The notes beneath the pieces were generated by a model, which was not told where the DNA came from, did no database searches, and was given only the letters and a program-made list of their open reading frames with translations. Source: Teichococcus vastitatis (lineage in GTDB: Bacteria > Pseudomonadota > Alphaproteobacteria > Acetobacterales > Acetobacteraceae). Taken from it: a stretch of DNA of 64,000 nucleotides. The position numbers and the translations under genes are program-made. Location: contig NZ_QXGS01000003.1 in the NCBI RefSeq assembly GCF_003604215.1, forward strand, positions 62,001 through 126,000. The letters are read 5' to 3'. This document shows positions 44,053-53,146 of this stretch, in pieces; the first letter of the stretch is position 1; each line of letters starts with the position of its first letter.

Positions 44053-44145
44053 GAACCGTGCTCCTCCGTGTCTTGGGGCGACAGGGTGCGTCGCGGTGCG
44101 CTACAGCGCAAGCGCCGGTCCCTGCAGGACCGATGGAGGAGCCGA

Positions 44146-44748
44146 ATGCCGCCTTCAATCCGCTTCGCCCTGGTTCTTCTCGGACTGGCGGCGCTGCTGC
44201 CGCAGACGCCGCGCGCCCAGTCCGCACCGCAGAACCTGCGCCCGCTGCGCGACGTCAGCATCACTTATGAGGTCCAATCGGATGGCCAGGCGACGCGGCG
44301 CGTGCCGCTGGCCTGGCAGGCGGCGACGCAGCGCGTCCGCGCCGAACCCGAGGGACTGCCCGGCTGGGTGCTGCTCGACCTGCCGCAGAGCCGGGCGCAG
44401 ATGGTGCTGGAAGGGCAGGGAATGGTTGTGCAGGTGCCGGCCGGGGAATTATCGGCGCTGCTCGGGGGCATTCCGCCCGGCACCCGGGTTTCGGCTGCCG
44501 GCAGCGCCACGGTGGCGGGGCATCGCTGCGCCAATTGGCGGGTGGTGCGCAGCGATGGCGAAGGCACGGTGTGCCTGACGGCCGATGGCGTGCTGCTGCG
44601 CGCGGAAGGCCGGCACCGCGGGCGCAACGGACGCATCGAGGCGAAATCCGTCACCTATGCGGCGCAGGATCCGGCGCGCTTCGTGGTTCCTGCGGGATAC
44701 ACACCGGTGACCCTGCCGCCCGCCCTGCTGCAGGGTTTGCTGCGCTGA
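44146..44748 (+). CDS. Hypothetical exported protein
   Basis: A 200-residue protein with a clear signal peptide (MPPSIRFALVLLGLAALLPQ, cleavage near AQS). The mature part is beta-rich: DVSITYEVQSDGQATRRVPL, then GWVLLDLPQSRAQMVLEGQG, a CANWRV...CLTADG Cys pair that may form a disulfide, and a C-terminal YTPVTLPPALLQGLL. Relatives are annotated only as periplasmic proteins of unknown function as far as I know. A strong GGAGGA site 6 nt before ATG fixes the start. Confidence 0.7.
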   Translation: MPPSIRFALVLLGLAALLPQTPRAQSAPQNLRPLRDVSITYEVQSDGQATRRVPLAWQAATQRVRAEPEGLPGWVLLDLPQSRAQMVLEGQGMVVQVPAGELSALLGGIPPGTRVSAAGSATVAGHRCANWRVVRSDGEGTVCLTADGVLLRAEGRHRGRNGRIEAKSVTYAAQDPARFVVPAGYTPVTLPPALLQGLLR

Positions 44749-44783
44749 GCCAAGCCCCCGATCCCGCCTGTCGCCGCGCGCGC

Positions 44784-45804
44784 TCAGGCCAGGAAGGCGC
44801 GCTCGAACGCGGCCAGACGCGACAACAGGGTCAACGCCGCCGCATAACAATGCGGTGCCTGATGCACGCGGGGAAGGGCATCGGCGGGCACGGTCCGGTC
44901 GCTGGTCAGCCGGGCAATGGCGCGGAAGCCGCTGTTGGCCGGGTAGGGGGCCTGGCTGTTCTGCACCAGATCGGTCCAGGCCGGCGCATCCGGTGCGCTG
45001 TTCCAGAACCGCAGGGCGGCCTGTGCCGCCGGCTCCAGGTCCCGGCCGGCCCATGTCAGGTAGAGCGGCACCCGCACCGCATCATAGGAGAAGCGCGGCG
45101 GCCAGCCCGGCGCGGGGGCCAGGGGTGCCGCCTCGAGCCGGGACACCCGCAGCCAGTCCGGCGGCAGGCCCCACTATTGCCGAACCGGGCCTCCCGCAGC
45201 AGCGCCAGGCCATCATCCCGCGCGGCCAACCACCGACCGTCCGGCATCAGCTGCGCCAGGGCGTCGAAGGCCGGGATGACGTAGAAGGACGGGTTCAGCA
45301 CCACATGGTCCGGGTGTTCGAACCCGGATGCCGCCGGCAGCAGGACGGCGCGGTCATTTACCTCGCGGACGCAAGCCGCATCGAGATCGCGGGCGACCGC
45401 CGCAACCAATTCCATCAGCTCCGGCCGTTGCAGCGGCGGGCGGCGCGCAGCAGGGCCCAGGCCAGGAACAGATCGCCATCGGTGGCATCGTTATGATCCT
45501 CCACCGCGACGGGACGGTTGGGGCGCCAAGCCCAGGCCAGCAGATCGTCGCCCGGCCGGCGCAATTCCCGCCGCGACCAGCCGAGAATGCGGTTGAAGCT
45601 GGCTTCGTCGTCAAACGCTTCGGCCAGCAGCAGGCCCCAGCCCTGTCCCTCCGAGTGAGAGGTGCCGCCATTCGCGGTGTCGATGACGCGGCCATCGCCA
45701 CTGATGTAGAGGCGTTGGAAGTCGGCCCATTCATCCCGCCCAGGCATGCCGCGAACCGGCGGAAGCTCCGTCTCGCGCGTGGCGCCGGGACGCAGCATCA
45801 CCAT
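44784..45804 (-). pseudogene. Glycoside hydrolase family 8 (BcsZ-like endoglucanase), two frameshifts
   Basis: GH8 enzymes hydrolyse beta-1,4-glucans and accompany cellulose synthesis. Family segments occur in order but in different frames. Frame 1: EWADFQRLYISGDGRVIDTA, GGTSHSEGQGWGLLL (with the catalytic Glu), DATDGDLFLAWALLRAARR. After a shift near 45425, frame 2: ELVAAVARDL and LNPSFYVIPAFDALAQLM. After a second shift near 45172, frame 3: WGLPPDWLRVSRLEAAPLAP and DAVRVPLYLTW. Each junction is explained by one missing base. The N-terminus lacks a convincing signal peptide. No bcs genes are near. Sequencing error is the main alternative. Confidence 0.82.
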
Positions 45805-45858
45805 CAATGATCCGAAAGCCAGACCTCCGCATCGCGTGATCCCCCCGGCATTCACGAC

Positions 45859-45894
45859 TCCTGGCACAAGGCCGTTGACCTTCTTGTGCCAGGA
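45859..45894. repeat. Perfect 12-bp inverted repeat
   Basis: Arms TCCTGGCACAAG (45859-45870) and CTTGTGCCAGGA (45883-45894) with a 12-nt centre. It lies between the end of the O-antigen-ligase-like gene and the decayed GH8 gene, next to an AT-rich stretch (GATTAAATTTTT). No T-tract follows on either strand. It may be a terminator without a tail, a protein site, or the trace of a small mobile element. Confidence 0.65.
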
Positions 45895-45957
45895 ACAGTG
45901 ATACACCTAGAAGGAGATTAAATTTTTCGGCTGTTCGCGTCTTCGGAGTTGTTCCGT

Positions 45958-47244
45958 TCAAATGGCCCGGGATGGGGAAGGCGGCCGCAGGGCGACCGCG
46001 AAGGCCAGCGCCATGGCAGCGGAACACAGCCACCAGATCTGCCAGGAACCGAAGCTGGCGAAAAAGGTCACAAAGGCAGAGGCGAGGGCTCCCGATGCTG
46101 CCGCCGGTGCGGCCACTCGTCCCGCGCTCCAACCGAGGGCCAGAAGTGCGAGGCCCGCGAGGATGCCGCCGATCCAGCCCAGCTCAAGCCGAAGCTGCAA
46201 GGGGCCGTTATGCGGATGCAGCGGCATCAGTTCCAGGTGCGGCGCGGCGAACCAGGCGCGGATCGCCTCGCTGCGCACACCGAGCCGTTCCAGGCGCTCC
46301 GGCTCAGGGCGATCCTTGCCACCGGGCAGCGCGCGCGCCGATTCCATGCCCCAGCCCAGCACTGGACGCTGCGCGGCTCGCTCCAGCCCGAAATCCCAGA
46401 TCGCCAGCCGGTGGATGGCGGAGAGCGGCAGCCGCTCCACCATCGGTGCCAGGGCCTGCATTGCCGGGCTCAGCAGCAGCGGGGTCAGGATCACCAGAGC
46501 GCCGAGCACACCGCCGAGCAGGAACGGCAGCCGCGGCGTCCGCCGCCAGCGCTGCTCAAGAGCCACCGCGGCCGTGGCTGCCAATCCGGCAAGGGCCGCC
46601 AGCCGCGCCGTGTCGCCCGGAATGACCAGCAGCAGGCCAAGCCCCGCCAGAAGCAGCGCGGCCCGCCCGGCACGGGGCAGGGCGAGGCCGGCCAGCAGCG
46701 GCAGCAGCAGCGCCATCACCGAGGCGGCCGGCTTCAGGCCGAAGGCGAGGGTTGCGGGAACTTCGTCCAGGCCGCGGACCGCGGCGCGCAAGGCGTTCCC
46801 CGACAGGTGATCGAGCAAGGCCGCCAGCAAGCCGACGCACAGCCCGGCCAGCAAGGCGAGGCCGACCCGGTGGCGTGCGGGCGCGCCATCCTCCTGGGCG
46901 GCGCGCGCGGCAGCACTGGCCAGCAGGACCAGCCCGGCCAAGCTCAGGCCGTTCGACGCCGCACGGCCAGGCTCAATTGCCCACAAGAACGAGAGGCAGC
47001 CCCATCCAGCCAGGGCAATGCCGGTCCAGGTCGCGGCACCCGATGGCCAGGGCCAGCGCCCCCTTGCCCGGCGCGCCAGCAGCACCGCCGCCGCCAGGGT
47101 CAGCAGGGCCAGCGGCGCCATCGCCTTGGATTGCAGAACCGCCAGCAGTGGCGCCAGCAGCGCCGCCACGCCGAGCGGGACGCAGGGCGCGCCCCAGCCC
47201 ACCGCGTCGCGCGCCCTGTGGGCGCGCGGAGCCGCCGTGCTCAA
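45958..47244 (-). CDS. O-antigen ligase/polymerase-like membrane protein (Wzy/WaaL type)
   Basis: A 428-residue polytopic inner-membrane protein with about ten hydrophobic helices and a large periplasmic loop (about residues 280-350) holding RPVLGWGMESAR and HPHNGPLQLRLELGWIGGIL, the H-N-x-x-L signature of the O-antigen ligase superfamily. Such proteins join or polymerise lipid-linked glycans in the periplasm. The chosen TTG overlaps the aminotransferase stop (TTGA); an ATG 41 codons in (MAPLALLTLA) is an alternative start. Apart from the decayed GH8 gene, no glycan genes flank it. Confidence 0.85.
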   Translation of the reverse strand: MSTAAPRAHRARDAVGWGAPCVPLGVAALLAPLLAVLQSKAMAPLALLTLAAAVLLARRARGRWPWPSGAATWTGIALAGWGCLSFLWAIEPGRAASNGLSLAGLVLLASAAARAAQEDGAPARHRVGLALLAGLCVGLLAALLDHLSGNALRAAVRGLDEVPATLAFGLKPAASVMALLLPLLAGLALPRAGRAALLLAGLGLLLVIPGDTARLAALAGLAATAAVALEQRWRRTPRLPFLLGGVLGALVILTPLLLSPAMQALAPMVERLPLSAIHRLAIWDFGLERAAQRPVLGWGMESARALPGGKDRPEPERLERLGVRSEAIRAWFAAPHLELMPLHPHNGPLQLRLELGWIGGILAGLALLALGWSAGRVAAPAAASGALASAFVTFFASFGSWQIWWLCSAAMALAFAVALRPPSPSRAI

Positions 47245-48659
47245 ACCACGGCCAGTCCTTCGCGCTTCATCTGTGCCGAAAGGTCGTCCAGGGCGTGGCC
47301 GAAGCGCTCCACCATCTCCTCAACCTCGGCTGCGGTGATGATCTGCGGCGGCGAAAAGGCGATGCTGTCATTGGGAAGGGCGCGCAGGATCAGGCCGTGA
47401 TTCTCGGCGATTCCCACGAGGCGCGGCGCGATCTTGCGGGCCGGGTCGAAGTTGCGATGCTCCGCCTTGTCCTCGACCAGCTCGACGGCACCAATCAGAC
47501 CGACGCCGCGCACTTCGCCGACCAGCGGATGGGCCGCCACGCGCTCGCGCAGCCGCTTCTGCATCACCGCGCCGACCTCGGCGGCATGGGCGACGATGTC
47601 CATCTCGTCGTAGATCTTCAGCGTCTCGATGGCGACGGCGGCCGCTACCGGATGCCCGGAATAGGTGTAGCCGTGGCCCCAGGTGCCGATCTGGCTGGAC
47701 CCTTCCGCCATCGCCTCGTAGACGCGCTCGTTCACCAGCACCGCCGAGATCGGCAGGTAGGAGGAGGAGAGGGCCTTGGCACAGGTCAGGATGTCGGGCT
47801 GCATGCCCATGGTCTGGCTGCCCCAGTACTGGCCGGTGCGCCCGAAGCCACAGATCACCTCGTCGGCCACCAGCAGCACGTCGTATTTGCGCAGCACGGC
47901 CTGGATCTTCTCGTAGTAGGTGGCCGGGGGAACGATCACGCCGCCGGCGCCCATCACCGGCTCGGCGAAGAAGGCGGCCACGGTGTCGGGACCTTCCGCC
48001 ACGATCATCTCCTCCAGCTCCGCCGCCAGGCGGGTGGCGAAGGCTTCCTCCGACTCGCCCGGATGGGCGTTGTGGTAATGATGCGGACGCGAGGTGTGCA
48101 GGATGCCGGCGATCGGCAGATCGAACAGCTTGTGGTTGGCCGGCAGCCCGGTCAGGCTGGCCGAGGCGATGGTCACGCCGTGATAGCCGCCGATCCGCGA
48201 GATCACCTTCTTCTTTTGCGGCCGGCCCAGCGCGTTGTTCATGTACCAGACCATCTTCAGCGCCGTGTCATTCGCCTCCGACCCGGAATTGGCGAAGAAC
48301 GCCTTGCTCATCGGCACGGGCGCGCGCTCGATCATCATCTCCGCCAGCTCGATCAGCGGCATATGGGAGCGGCCGGTGAAGCTGTGATAGAAGGGCAGCT
48401 TGCGCATCTGGTCGGTCGCCGCCTGCACCAGCCGCTCGTTGTTGAACCCGAGCGCTGCGCACCAGAGGCCGGCCACCGTCTCGATATATTCGCGGCCATT
48501 GGCATCCGTGACCCGCACACCCTTGCCCCCGGTGATGATCAGCGGGCCCTTCGCGCGGTGCGCCTTGTGCTCGGTGTAGGGGTGCAGCACGTGCGCCACG
48601 TCCCGATCGGCGGCCGAGTTGGCGCCGGCGGCGGCGGAGGCGGGAGGGGGAGGGGTCAT
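47241..48659 (-). CDS. Class III PLP-dependent aminotransferase (omega-amino acid type)
   Basis: A 472-residue aminotransferase of the BioA/omega-transaminase class, transferring an amino group from an omega-amino acid or amine to pyruvate or another keto acid. Motifs are ETVAGLWCAALGFNNERLVQ, AFFANSGSEANDTALKM (phosphate-binding), SRIGGYHGVTIASASLTG, VLLVADEVICGFGRTGQYWG (Asp contacting the pyridine nitrogen) and TCAKALSSSYLPISAV with the PLP Lys. The ATG at 48659 gives the normal N-terminus. Its stop overlaps the start of the O-antigen-ligase-like gene, which seems functionally unrelated. Confidence 0.92.
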   Translation of the reverse strand: MTPPPPASAAAGANSAADRDVAHVLHPYTEHKAHRAKGPLIITGGKGVRVTDANGREYIETVAGLWCAALGFNNERLVQAATDQMRKLPFYHSFTGRSHMPLIELAEMMIERAPVPMSKAFFANSGSEANDTALKMVWYMNNALGRPQKKKVISRIGGYHGVTIASASLTGLPANHKLFDLPIAGILHTSRPHHYHNAHPGESEEAFATRLAAELEEMIVAEGPDTVAAFFAEPVMGAGGVIVPPATYYEKIQAVLRKYDVLLVADEVICGFGRTGQYWGSQTMGMQPDILTCAKALSSSYLPISAVLVNERVYEAMAEGSSQIGTWGHGYTYSGHPVAAAVAIETLKIYDEMDIVAHAAEVGAVMQKRLRERVAAHPLVGEVRGVGLIGAVELVEDKAEHRNFDPARKIAPRLVGIAENHGLILRALPNDSIAFSPPQIITAAEVEEMVERFGHALDDLSAQMKREGLAVV

Positions 48660-48833
48660 GGCGGTGGCTCCAGCAGGAACGGGAGATGGCAGACTACGCC
48701 CCAGGGTCACGAGCGCAACCTGTTGCAGCGATGGCCTGGGCTTGGCCACGTCGTGCAACCCAGCCTGCCGCCGCTGGTTGAGCCAGCAGGCGACGGCACC
48801 CCGGCCGTCGCGCCGATCAAGGAGAACCATGCC

Positions 48834-49040
48834 ATGACGACGCAGCCACGCACGGAAGCGGACCAGGCGGCGCGGCAGGACGGCTCCTCGCGTGAGCCCA
48901 GCGACGTGCGGAAGCAGGAGAAGGCCATCGACAAGAGTGTTGAGGACACCTTCCCCGCCAGTGACCCGCCGGCCCAGTCGGAGCCAGGGACCTCGGTAGG
49001 GTGGGATGCGCCCGAAGGAGAGGGCAAGGCGAAGCCCTGA
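48834..49040 (+). CDS. Small disordered protein with FPASDPP motif
   Basis: A 68-residue hydrophilic protein rich in Glu, Asp, Ser and Pro, with no hydrophobic core. The segment IDKSVEDTFPASDPPAQSEP carries the FPASDPP motif that I recall from many small unannotated bacterial proteins. An AAGGAGAA site lies upstream. A GAAA-loop terminator follows at 49070. Possibly stress-related, but this is only a guess. It stands between the aminotransferase and the phosphate operon, in the place where phoR is often found. Confidence 0.65.
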   Translation: MTTQPRTEADQAARQDGSSREPSDVRKQEKAIDKSVEDTFPASDPPAQSEPGTSVGWDAPEGEGKAKP

Positions 49041-49069
49041 GCGCCGGTCCGTCCGGCAAGACCAGGATT

Positions 49070-49100
49070 GGGCAGCGCCGAAAGGCGGCTGCCCGATTTC
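49070..49100 (+). terminator. GAAA-tetraloop terminator of the small FPASDPP protein
   Basis: Arms GGGCAGC (49070-49076) and GCTGCCC (49088-49094), extended inside by GCC/GGC around a GAAA loop, then GATTTC. It separates the small gene from the phosphate operon promoter. Confidence 0.7.
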
Positions 49101-49124
49101 CGTTTGGGATGCCCCCAAGGATCG

Positions 49125-49142
49125 CTGTCATCTTAGCTTCAT
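49125..49142 (+). promoter_or_regulatory. Pho box upstream of pstS
   Basis: CTGTCAT-CTTA-GCTTCAT fits the PhoB-binding consensus of two 7-bp direct repeats 4 bp apart; the first repeat is exact and the second differs at two bases. It lies 104 bp before the pstS ATG. A weak -10-like TAGAAG or AAATAG follows at the expected distance of about 10 bp. PhoB, encoded at the operon end, should activate here under phosphate limitation. Confidence 0.85.
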
Positions 49143-49246
49143 AAAAGTGAAATAGAAGCGTCGTGCCCATGTCCTAGAACGCCGCCACCGAACCGGTCCT
49201 GGCTGCCGCCACCTCAGGCGGCCGCGGGACCCACAAACGGAGAGAC

Positions 49247-50296
49247 ATGGTGAGCAATCGGCTTTTGGCCCTGACGGCCGGCATGGCGGTGGCGATCGGC
49301 ATCACGGCGGCGGCTTCCGCCCAGCAGGCCAGCATCACCGGCGCGGGCGCCAGCTTCCCCGCCCCCCTGTACCAGAAGTGGGGCGAGGCGGCGCGGCAGG
49401 CGGCCGGCATCCAGCTCAACTACCAGTCCGTCGGCTCGGGCGCCGGGCAGACCCAGATCCGCAACCGCACCGTGGATTTCGGCGCCAGCGACGCGCCGAT
49501 GACCGATGAGCAGCTGCAGCAGAACAACCTGCTCCAGTTCCCGAGCACCATGGGCAGCATTGTTCCCATCGTGAACATCCCGGGCGTCGCCGACCACCAG
49601 CTGAAGCTGACCGGTGAGCTGATCTCCGACATCTACCTCGGCAAGATCACCAAGTGGAATGACCCGAAGCTTGTCGAGCTGAACCGGGGCGTCGAGCTGC
49701 CGAACGTCGCCATCGCGCCGGTGTACCGCGCCGACGGCTCCGGCACGACCTATGTGTGGGTGAGCTACCTGTCCGCCGTGTCGCCGGAATTCAAGCAGAA
49801 GGTCGGCATCGGTACCTCGGTGAAGTGGGTTTCCGGTACGGGCGCCCGCGGCAATGAGGGCGTGGCCGGCACGGTGCGCAATGTCCGCGGCGCGATCGGC
49901 TATGTCGAGCACGCCTATGCGGCGCAGAACAAGCTGACCACCACGCAGCTGCGCAACAAGGACGGCAATTTCGTCGAGCCGACGACGACGAGCTTCCAGG
50001 CCGCCGCCGAGAACGCCGACTGGTCGGCGCCGAACTTCGCCGCCAACCTAGTGGACACGCACGGCGCCACCTCCTGGCCGATCGTGACGCCGACCTTTAT
50101 CCTGCTGCCGAAGAACCCGCAGGATGCGACCAAGGCGCAGAACGTCATGAAGTTCTTCGACTGGGCGTACAAGGACGGCGACGCCATCGCCACGGAGCTG
50201 GAATACATCCCGCTGCCGCCGAAGGTCGAGGATGCGATCCGCGCCGCCTGGGCCGGCATCTCGGCCGACAACAAGCCGCTCTGGCCGGCTCGCTGA
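49247..50296 (+). CDS. pstS: Phosphate ABC transporter substrate-binding protein PstS
   Basis: A 349-residue periplasmic phosphate receptor with a signal peptide (MVSNRLLALTAGMAVAIGIT, cleavage after ASA). Phosphate-site segments are ITGAGASFPAPLYQKWGEAA, VDFGASDAPMTDEQLQQ, YRADGSGTTYVWVSYLS and SGTGARGNEGVAGTVRN. It is the first gene of the Pho regulon operon. An intercistronic hairpin follows, which would let pstS be made in excess over the membrane parts. Confidence 0.96.
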   Translation: MVSNRLLALTAGMAVAIGITAAASAQQASITGAGASFPAPLYQKWGEAARQAAGIQLNYQSVGSGAGQTQIRNRTVDFGASDAPMTDEQLQQNNLLQFPSTMGSIVPIVNIPGVADHQLKLTGELISDIYLGKITKWNDPKLVELNRGVELPNVAIAPVYRADGSGTTYVWVSYLSAVSPEFKQKVGIGTSVKWVSGTGARGNEGVAGTVRNVRGAIGYVEHAYAAQNKLTTTQLRNKDGNFVEPTTTSFQAAAENADWSAPNFAANLVDTHGATSWPIVTPTFILLPKNPQDATKAQNVMKFFDWAYKDGDAIATELEYIPLPPKVEDAIRAAWAGISADNKPLWPAR

Positions 50297-50320
50297 GCCA
50301 AAGCTGACGCCACGGGCAAG

Positions 50321-50350
50321 CGGGCGGGCCGAAAGGCGCCGCCCGTTTTG
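50321..50350 (+). terminator. Attenuator hairpin between pstS and pstC
   Basis: Stem CGGGCGG (50321-50327) with CCGCCCG (50339-50345), inner GCC/GGC and GAAA loop, then TTTTG. Its position inside the operon suggests partial termination or 3'-end protection of pstS mRNA, as known in other pst operons. Confidence 0.72.
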
Positions 50351-50385
50351 TCCGCCCCGCCAGGATCCCGGGCGGATCAAGGAGT

Positions 50386-51399
50386 GTGACCTTGCAGCAG
50401 GCCGTTTCCCTTTCTGCCGACGCGTCCCGTGGGCCTGAGCCCGGCGGATCCGCAAGCGGTGCCATCCGGCGGGGCAGCAGTTCCGGCGTCCTGGGCGACG
50501 CGATCTTCGCCGGCGCGTGCCGTGCCGCGGGCGTGTTCGTCCTGCTGCTGCTCGGCGCCATCATCCTGCAGTTGTTCCTGGGCGGGCTCGATGCCTTCCG
50601 CGCCTTCGGTTTGGGCTTCGTCACCGGCACGGATTGGGACCCGGTGCAGGAAGTGTTCGGCGCCGGCGTTTCCATCTACGGCACGGTGGTCACGGCCGTG
50701 CTCGCCCTGGTGATCGCGGTGCCCGTCGCCTTCGGCATCGCCTTCTACCTGACCGAGCTGGCGCCCGAATGGCTGCGGCGCCCGGTGGGCACCGCGATCG
50801 AACTGCTGGCGGCCGTGCCTTCGATCATCTATGGCATGTGGGGCTTCTTCCTGATCGTGCCATTCATGTCGATGCACCTGCAGCCCTTGATCATCGACAC
50901 GATCGGCACGCTTCCCGTGATCGGCGAGCTGTTCGCCGGCCCGCCCTTCGGCACAGGCATCCTGACCGCCGCCCTGATCCTGGCGATCATGGTGCTGCCC
51001 TTCATCGCCGCCACCATGCGCGACGTCTTCCTGACCGTGCCGCCGGTGTTCAAGGAAAGTGCCTACGGCCTCGGCTGCACCCAGTGGGAGGTGGTGCGCA
51101 ACGTTGTGCTTCCCTATACGCGGGTATCCGTGGTGGGCGGCATCATGCTGGGCCTCGGCCGCGCGCTGGGCGAGACCATGGCGGTGACCTTCGTGATCGG
51201 CAACGCCAACCGCATCTCGACCAGCCTGTTCGGTCCGGGCAACACCATCGCCTCGGTGGTGGCGCTGGAGTTCGGCGAAGCCACGATGGGCAGCCTCAAG
51301 CTGTCGGCCCTGCTCGGCCTCGGCTTCATCCTGTTTGTCATTTCATTCATCGTGCTCTCCATCTCGCGCCTGCTGCTGCGCCAGCGGCTGAAGGGCTGA
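50386..51399 (+). CDS. pstC: Phosphate ABC transporter permease PstC
   Basis: A 337-residue inner-membrane permease, six helices after a 35-residue cytoplasmic tail. PstC hallmarks are [60 protein letters not shown] (coupling helix) and [19 protein letters not shown]. The GTG start at 50386 lies just after AAGGAG. Paired with PstA, 8 bp downstream. Confidence 0.95.
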   Translation: MTLQQAVSLSADASRGPEPGGSASGAIRRGSSSGVLGDAIFAGACRAAGVFVLLLLGAIILQLFLGGLDAFRAFGLGFVTGTDWDPVQEVFGAGVSIYGTVVTAVLALVIAVPVAFGIAFYLTELAPEWLRRPVGTAIELLAAVPSIIYGMWGFFLIVPFMSMHLQPLIIDTIGTLPVIGELFAGPPFGTGILTAALILAIMVLPFIAATMRDVFLTVPPVFKESAYGLGCTQWEVVRNVVLPYTRVSVVGGIMLGLGRALGETMAVTFVIGNANRISTSLFGPGNTIASVVALEFGEATMGSLKLSALLGLGFILFVISFIVLSISRLLLRQRLKG

Positions 51400-51407
51400 C
51401 CCGTTTC

Positions 51408-52298
51408 ATGAGCGCGACCACCCTCCATCCCGCCTCCGGCCCGGCCAAGGATCTTCGCGTCGCCGCGGCGCTGGGCCGCCGCCGGCGTGCCACGACCACG
51501 GTGATCAAGGTCGCTTGCTACGCGGCCACCGCCATCGGCCTGCTGCTGCTGCTGTCGATCCTCGGCACCCTGGTCTGGAACGGCGGCTCGGCGATCTCCC
51601 TGCGCGTCTTCACCGACGTCACCAAGCCGCCCGGTTCCGATGGCGGCCTGCTGAATCCGATCATCGGCAGCCTGATCCAGACCAGCATCGGCACGCTGAT
51701 CGGCACGCCGATCGGCCTGCTGGTGGGGACCTACCTGGCGGAATACGCCAAGTCATCGCCCCTGGCGAACGCGGTCCGCTTCGTGTCCGACATCCTGCTC
51801 TCCGCCCCCTCCATCCTGATCGGCCTGTTCGTGTACCAGTCGCTGGTGGTGCCGATGGGCGGCTTCTCCGGCTGGGCCGGCTGCGCGGCGCTGGCGATCA
51901 TTGTCATCCCGGTGGTGGTTCGCACCACGGAGGACATGCTGCGTCTGCTGCCCGACACGCTGCGCGAGGCGGTGATTGCTCTTGGCGCGCCGAAATGGAA
52001 AATGATCACGCTGGTCTGCTGGCGCGCCGCGGCCTCCGGCATCGTCACCGGCGTGTTGCTGGCGGTGGCGCGGGTGGCGGGCGAGACGGCGCCGCTGCTG
52101 TTCACCTCGCTTGGCAACCTCAACTGGTCGCTCAGCCTGGGCGCGCCGATGTCCAGCCTGCCCATCACCATCTATTCCTATGCCGGCTCGCCCTATCCTG
52201 ACTGGATCGCGCTGGCCTGGGCCGGCGCCCTGATCATCACGCTCGGCGTGCTCGGGCTCAACATCGTCGCGCGCAGCCTGCTGCGCGGCAGGAAGTGA
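51408..52298 (+). CDS. pstA: Phosphate ABC transporter permease PstA
   Basis: A 296-residue inner-membrane permease partner of PstC. Landmarks are [60 protein letters not shown] (coupling helix) and [17 protein letters not shown]. The ATG at 51408 gives a 35-residue cytoplasmic N-terminus. Eight bases separate it from both neighbours, so the operon is tightly packed. Confidence 0.95.
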   Translation: MSATTLHPASGPAKDLRVAAALGRRRRATTTVIKVACYAATAIGLLLLLSILGTLVWNGGSAISLRVFTDVTKPPGSDGGLLNPIIGSLIQTSIGTLIGTPIGLLVGTYLAEYAKSSPLANAVRFVSDILLSAPSILIGLFVYQSLVVPMGGFSGWAGCAALAIIVIPVVVRTTEDMLRLLPDTLREAVIALGAPKWKMITLVCWRAAASGIVTGVLLAVARVAGETAPLLFTSLGNLNWSLSLGAPMSSLPITIYSYAGSPYPDWIALAWAGALIITLGVLGLNIVARSLLRGRK

Positions 52299-52306
52299 GG
52301 TTCACC

Positions 52307-53143
52307 ATGGGTGATTCCATGACCAAGGCCAACGCATCCGCCGCGCCGCAGCAGGCCGGGCTGCACGCCCGCTCCAACGCCGCGCTGAACGAGCCGCGGA
52401 TTGCGGTGCGCGGGCTGGATTTCTTCTACGGCAGCAACAAGGCCTTGAAGAACCTCGATTTCGACCTGCCGGAACGCCAGGTGACCGGCATGATCGGCCC
52501 GTCCGGCTGCGGCAAGTCGACGCTGCTGCGGGTGTTGAACCGCATGTACAGCCTGTATCCGGGCCAGAGGGCCACCGGGCAGGTGCTGATGGATGGCCAG
52601 AACATCCTGGACGACAGCACCGACATCAACGCCCTGCGCTCGCGCATCGGCATGGTGTTCCAGAAGCCCACGCCGTTCCCGATGACCATCTATGAGAACA
52701 TCGCCTTCGGCATCCGGCTGCACGAGAAGCTGTCCAAGTCGCAGATGGACGAGCGCGTCGAGTGGGCGCTGACCCGCGCCGCCATCTGGGGCGAGGTGAA
52801 GGACCGGCTGAACAGCTCCGCCATGGGCCTGTCGGGCGGTCAGCAGCAGCGCCTGTGCATTGCCCGCACCATCGCGGTGCGGCCGGAAGTCATCCTGCTG
52901 GACGAGCCGACCTCGGCGCTCGACCCGATCAGCACCCTCCGCATCGAGGAGCTGATCGACGAGCTGAAGCGTGACTTCACCATCGCCATCGTCACCCACA
53001 ACATGCAGCAGGCGGCACGCTGCGCCGACCAGGTTGCCTTCTTCTACCTGGGCGAGCTGGTGGAGGTGGCGCCGGCCGAGCAGATGTTCACGGCCCCCAA
53101 GCAGAAGCGCACCCAGGAATACATCACAGGCCGGTTCGGCTGA
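52307..53143 (+). CDS. pstB: Phosphate ABC transporter ATPase PstB
   Basis: A 278-residue ATPase. Landmarks are [20 protein letters not shown], Walker [10 protein letters not shown], the PstB-specific [20 protein letters not shown], signature [19 protein letters not shown], Walker [13 protein letters not shown] and H-loop [13 protein letters not shown]. The ATG at 52307 follows GAGG; a GTG at 52295 overlapping the pstA stop is an alternative. Confidence 0.96.
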   Translation: MGDSMTKANASAAPQQAGLHARSNAALNEPRIAVRGLDFFYGSNKALKNLDFDLPERQVTGMIGPSGCGKSTLLRVLNRMYSLYPGQRATGQVLMDGQNILDDSTDINALRSRIGMVFQKPTPFPMTIYENIAFGIRLHEKLSKSQMDERVEWALTRAAIWGEVKDRLNSSAMGLSGGQQQRLCIARTIAVRPEVILLDEPTSALDPISTLRIEELIDELKRDFTIAIVTHNMQQAARCADQVAFFYLGELVEVAPAEQMFTAPKQKRTQEYITGRFG

Positions 53144-53146
53144 TCC

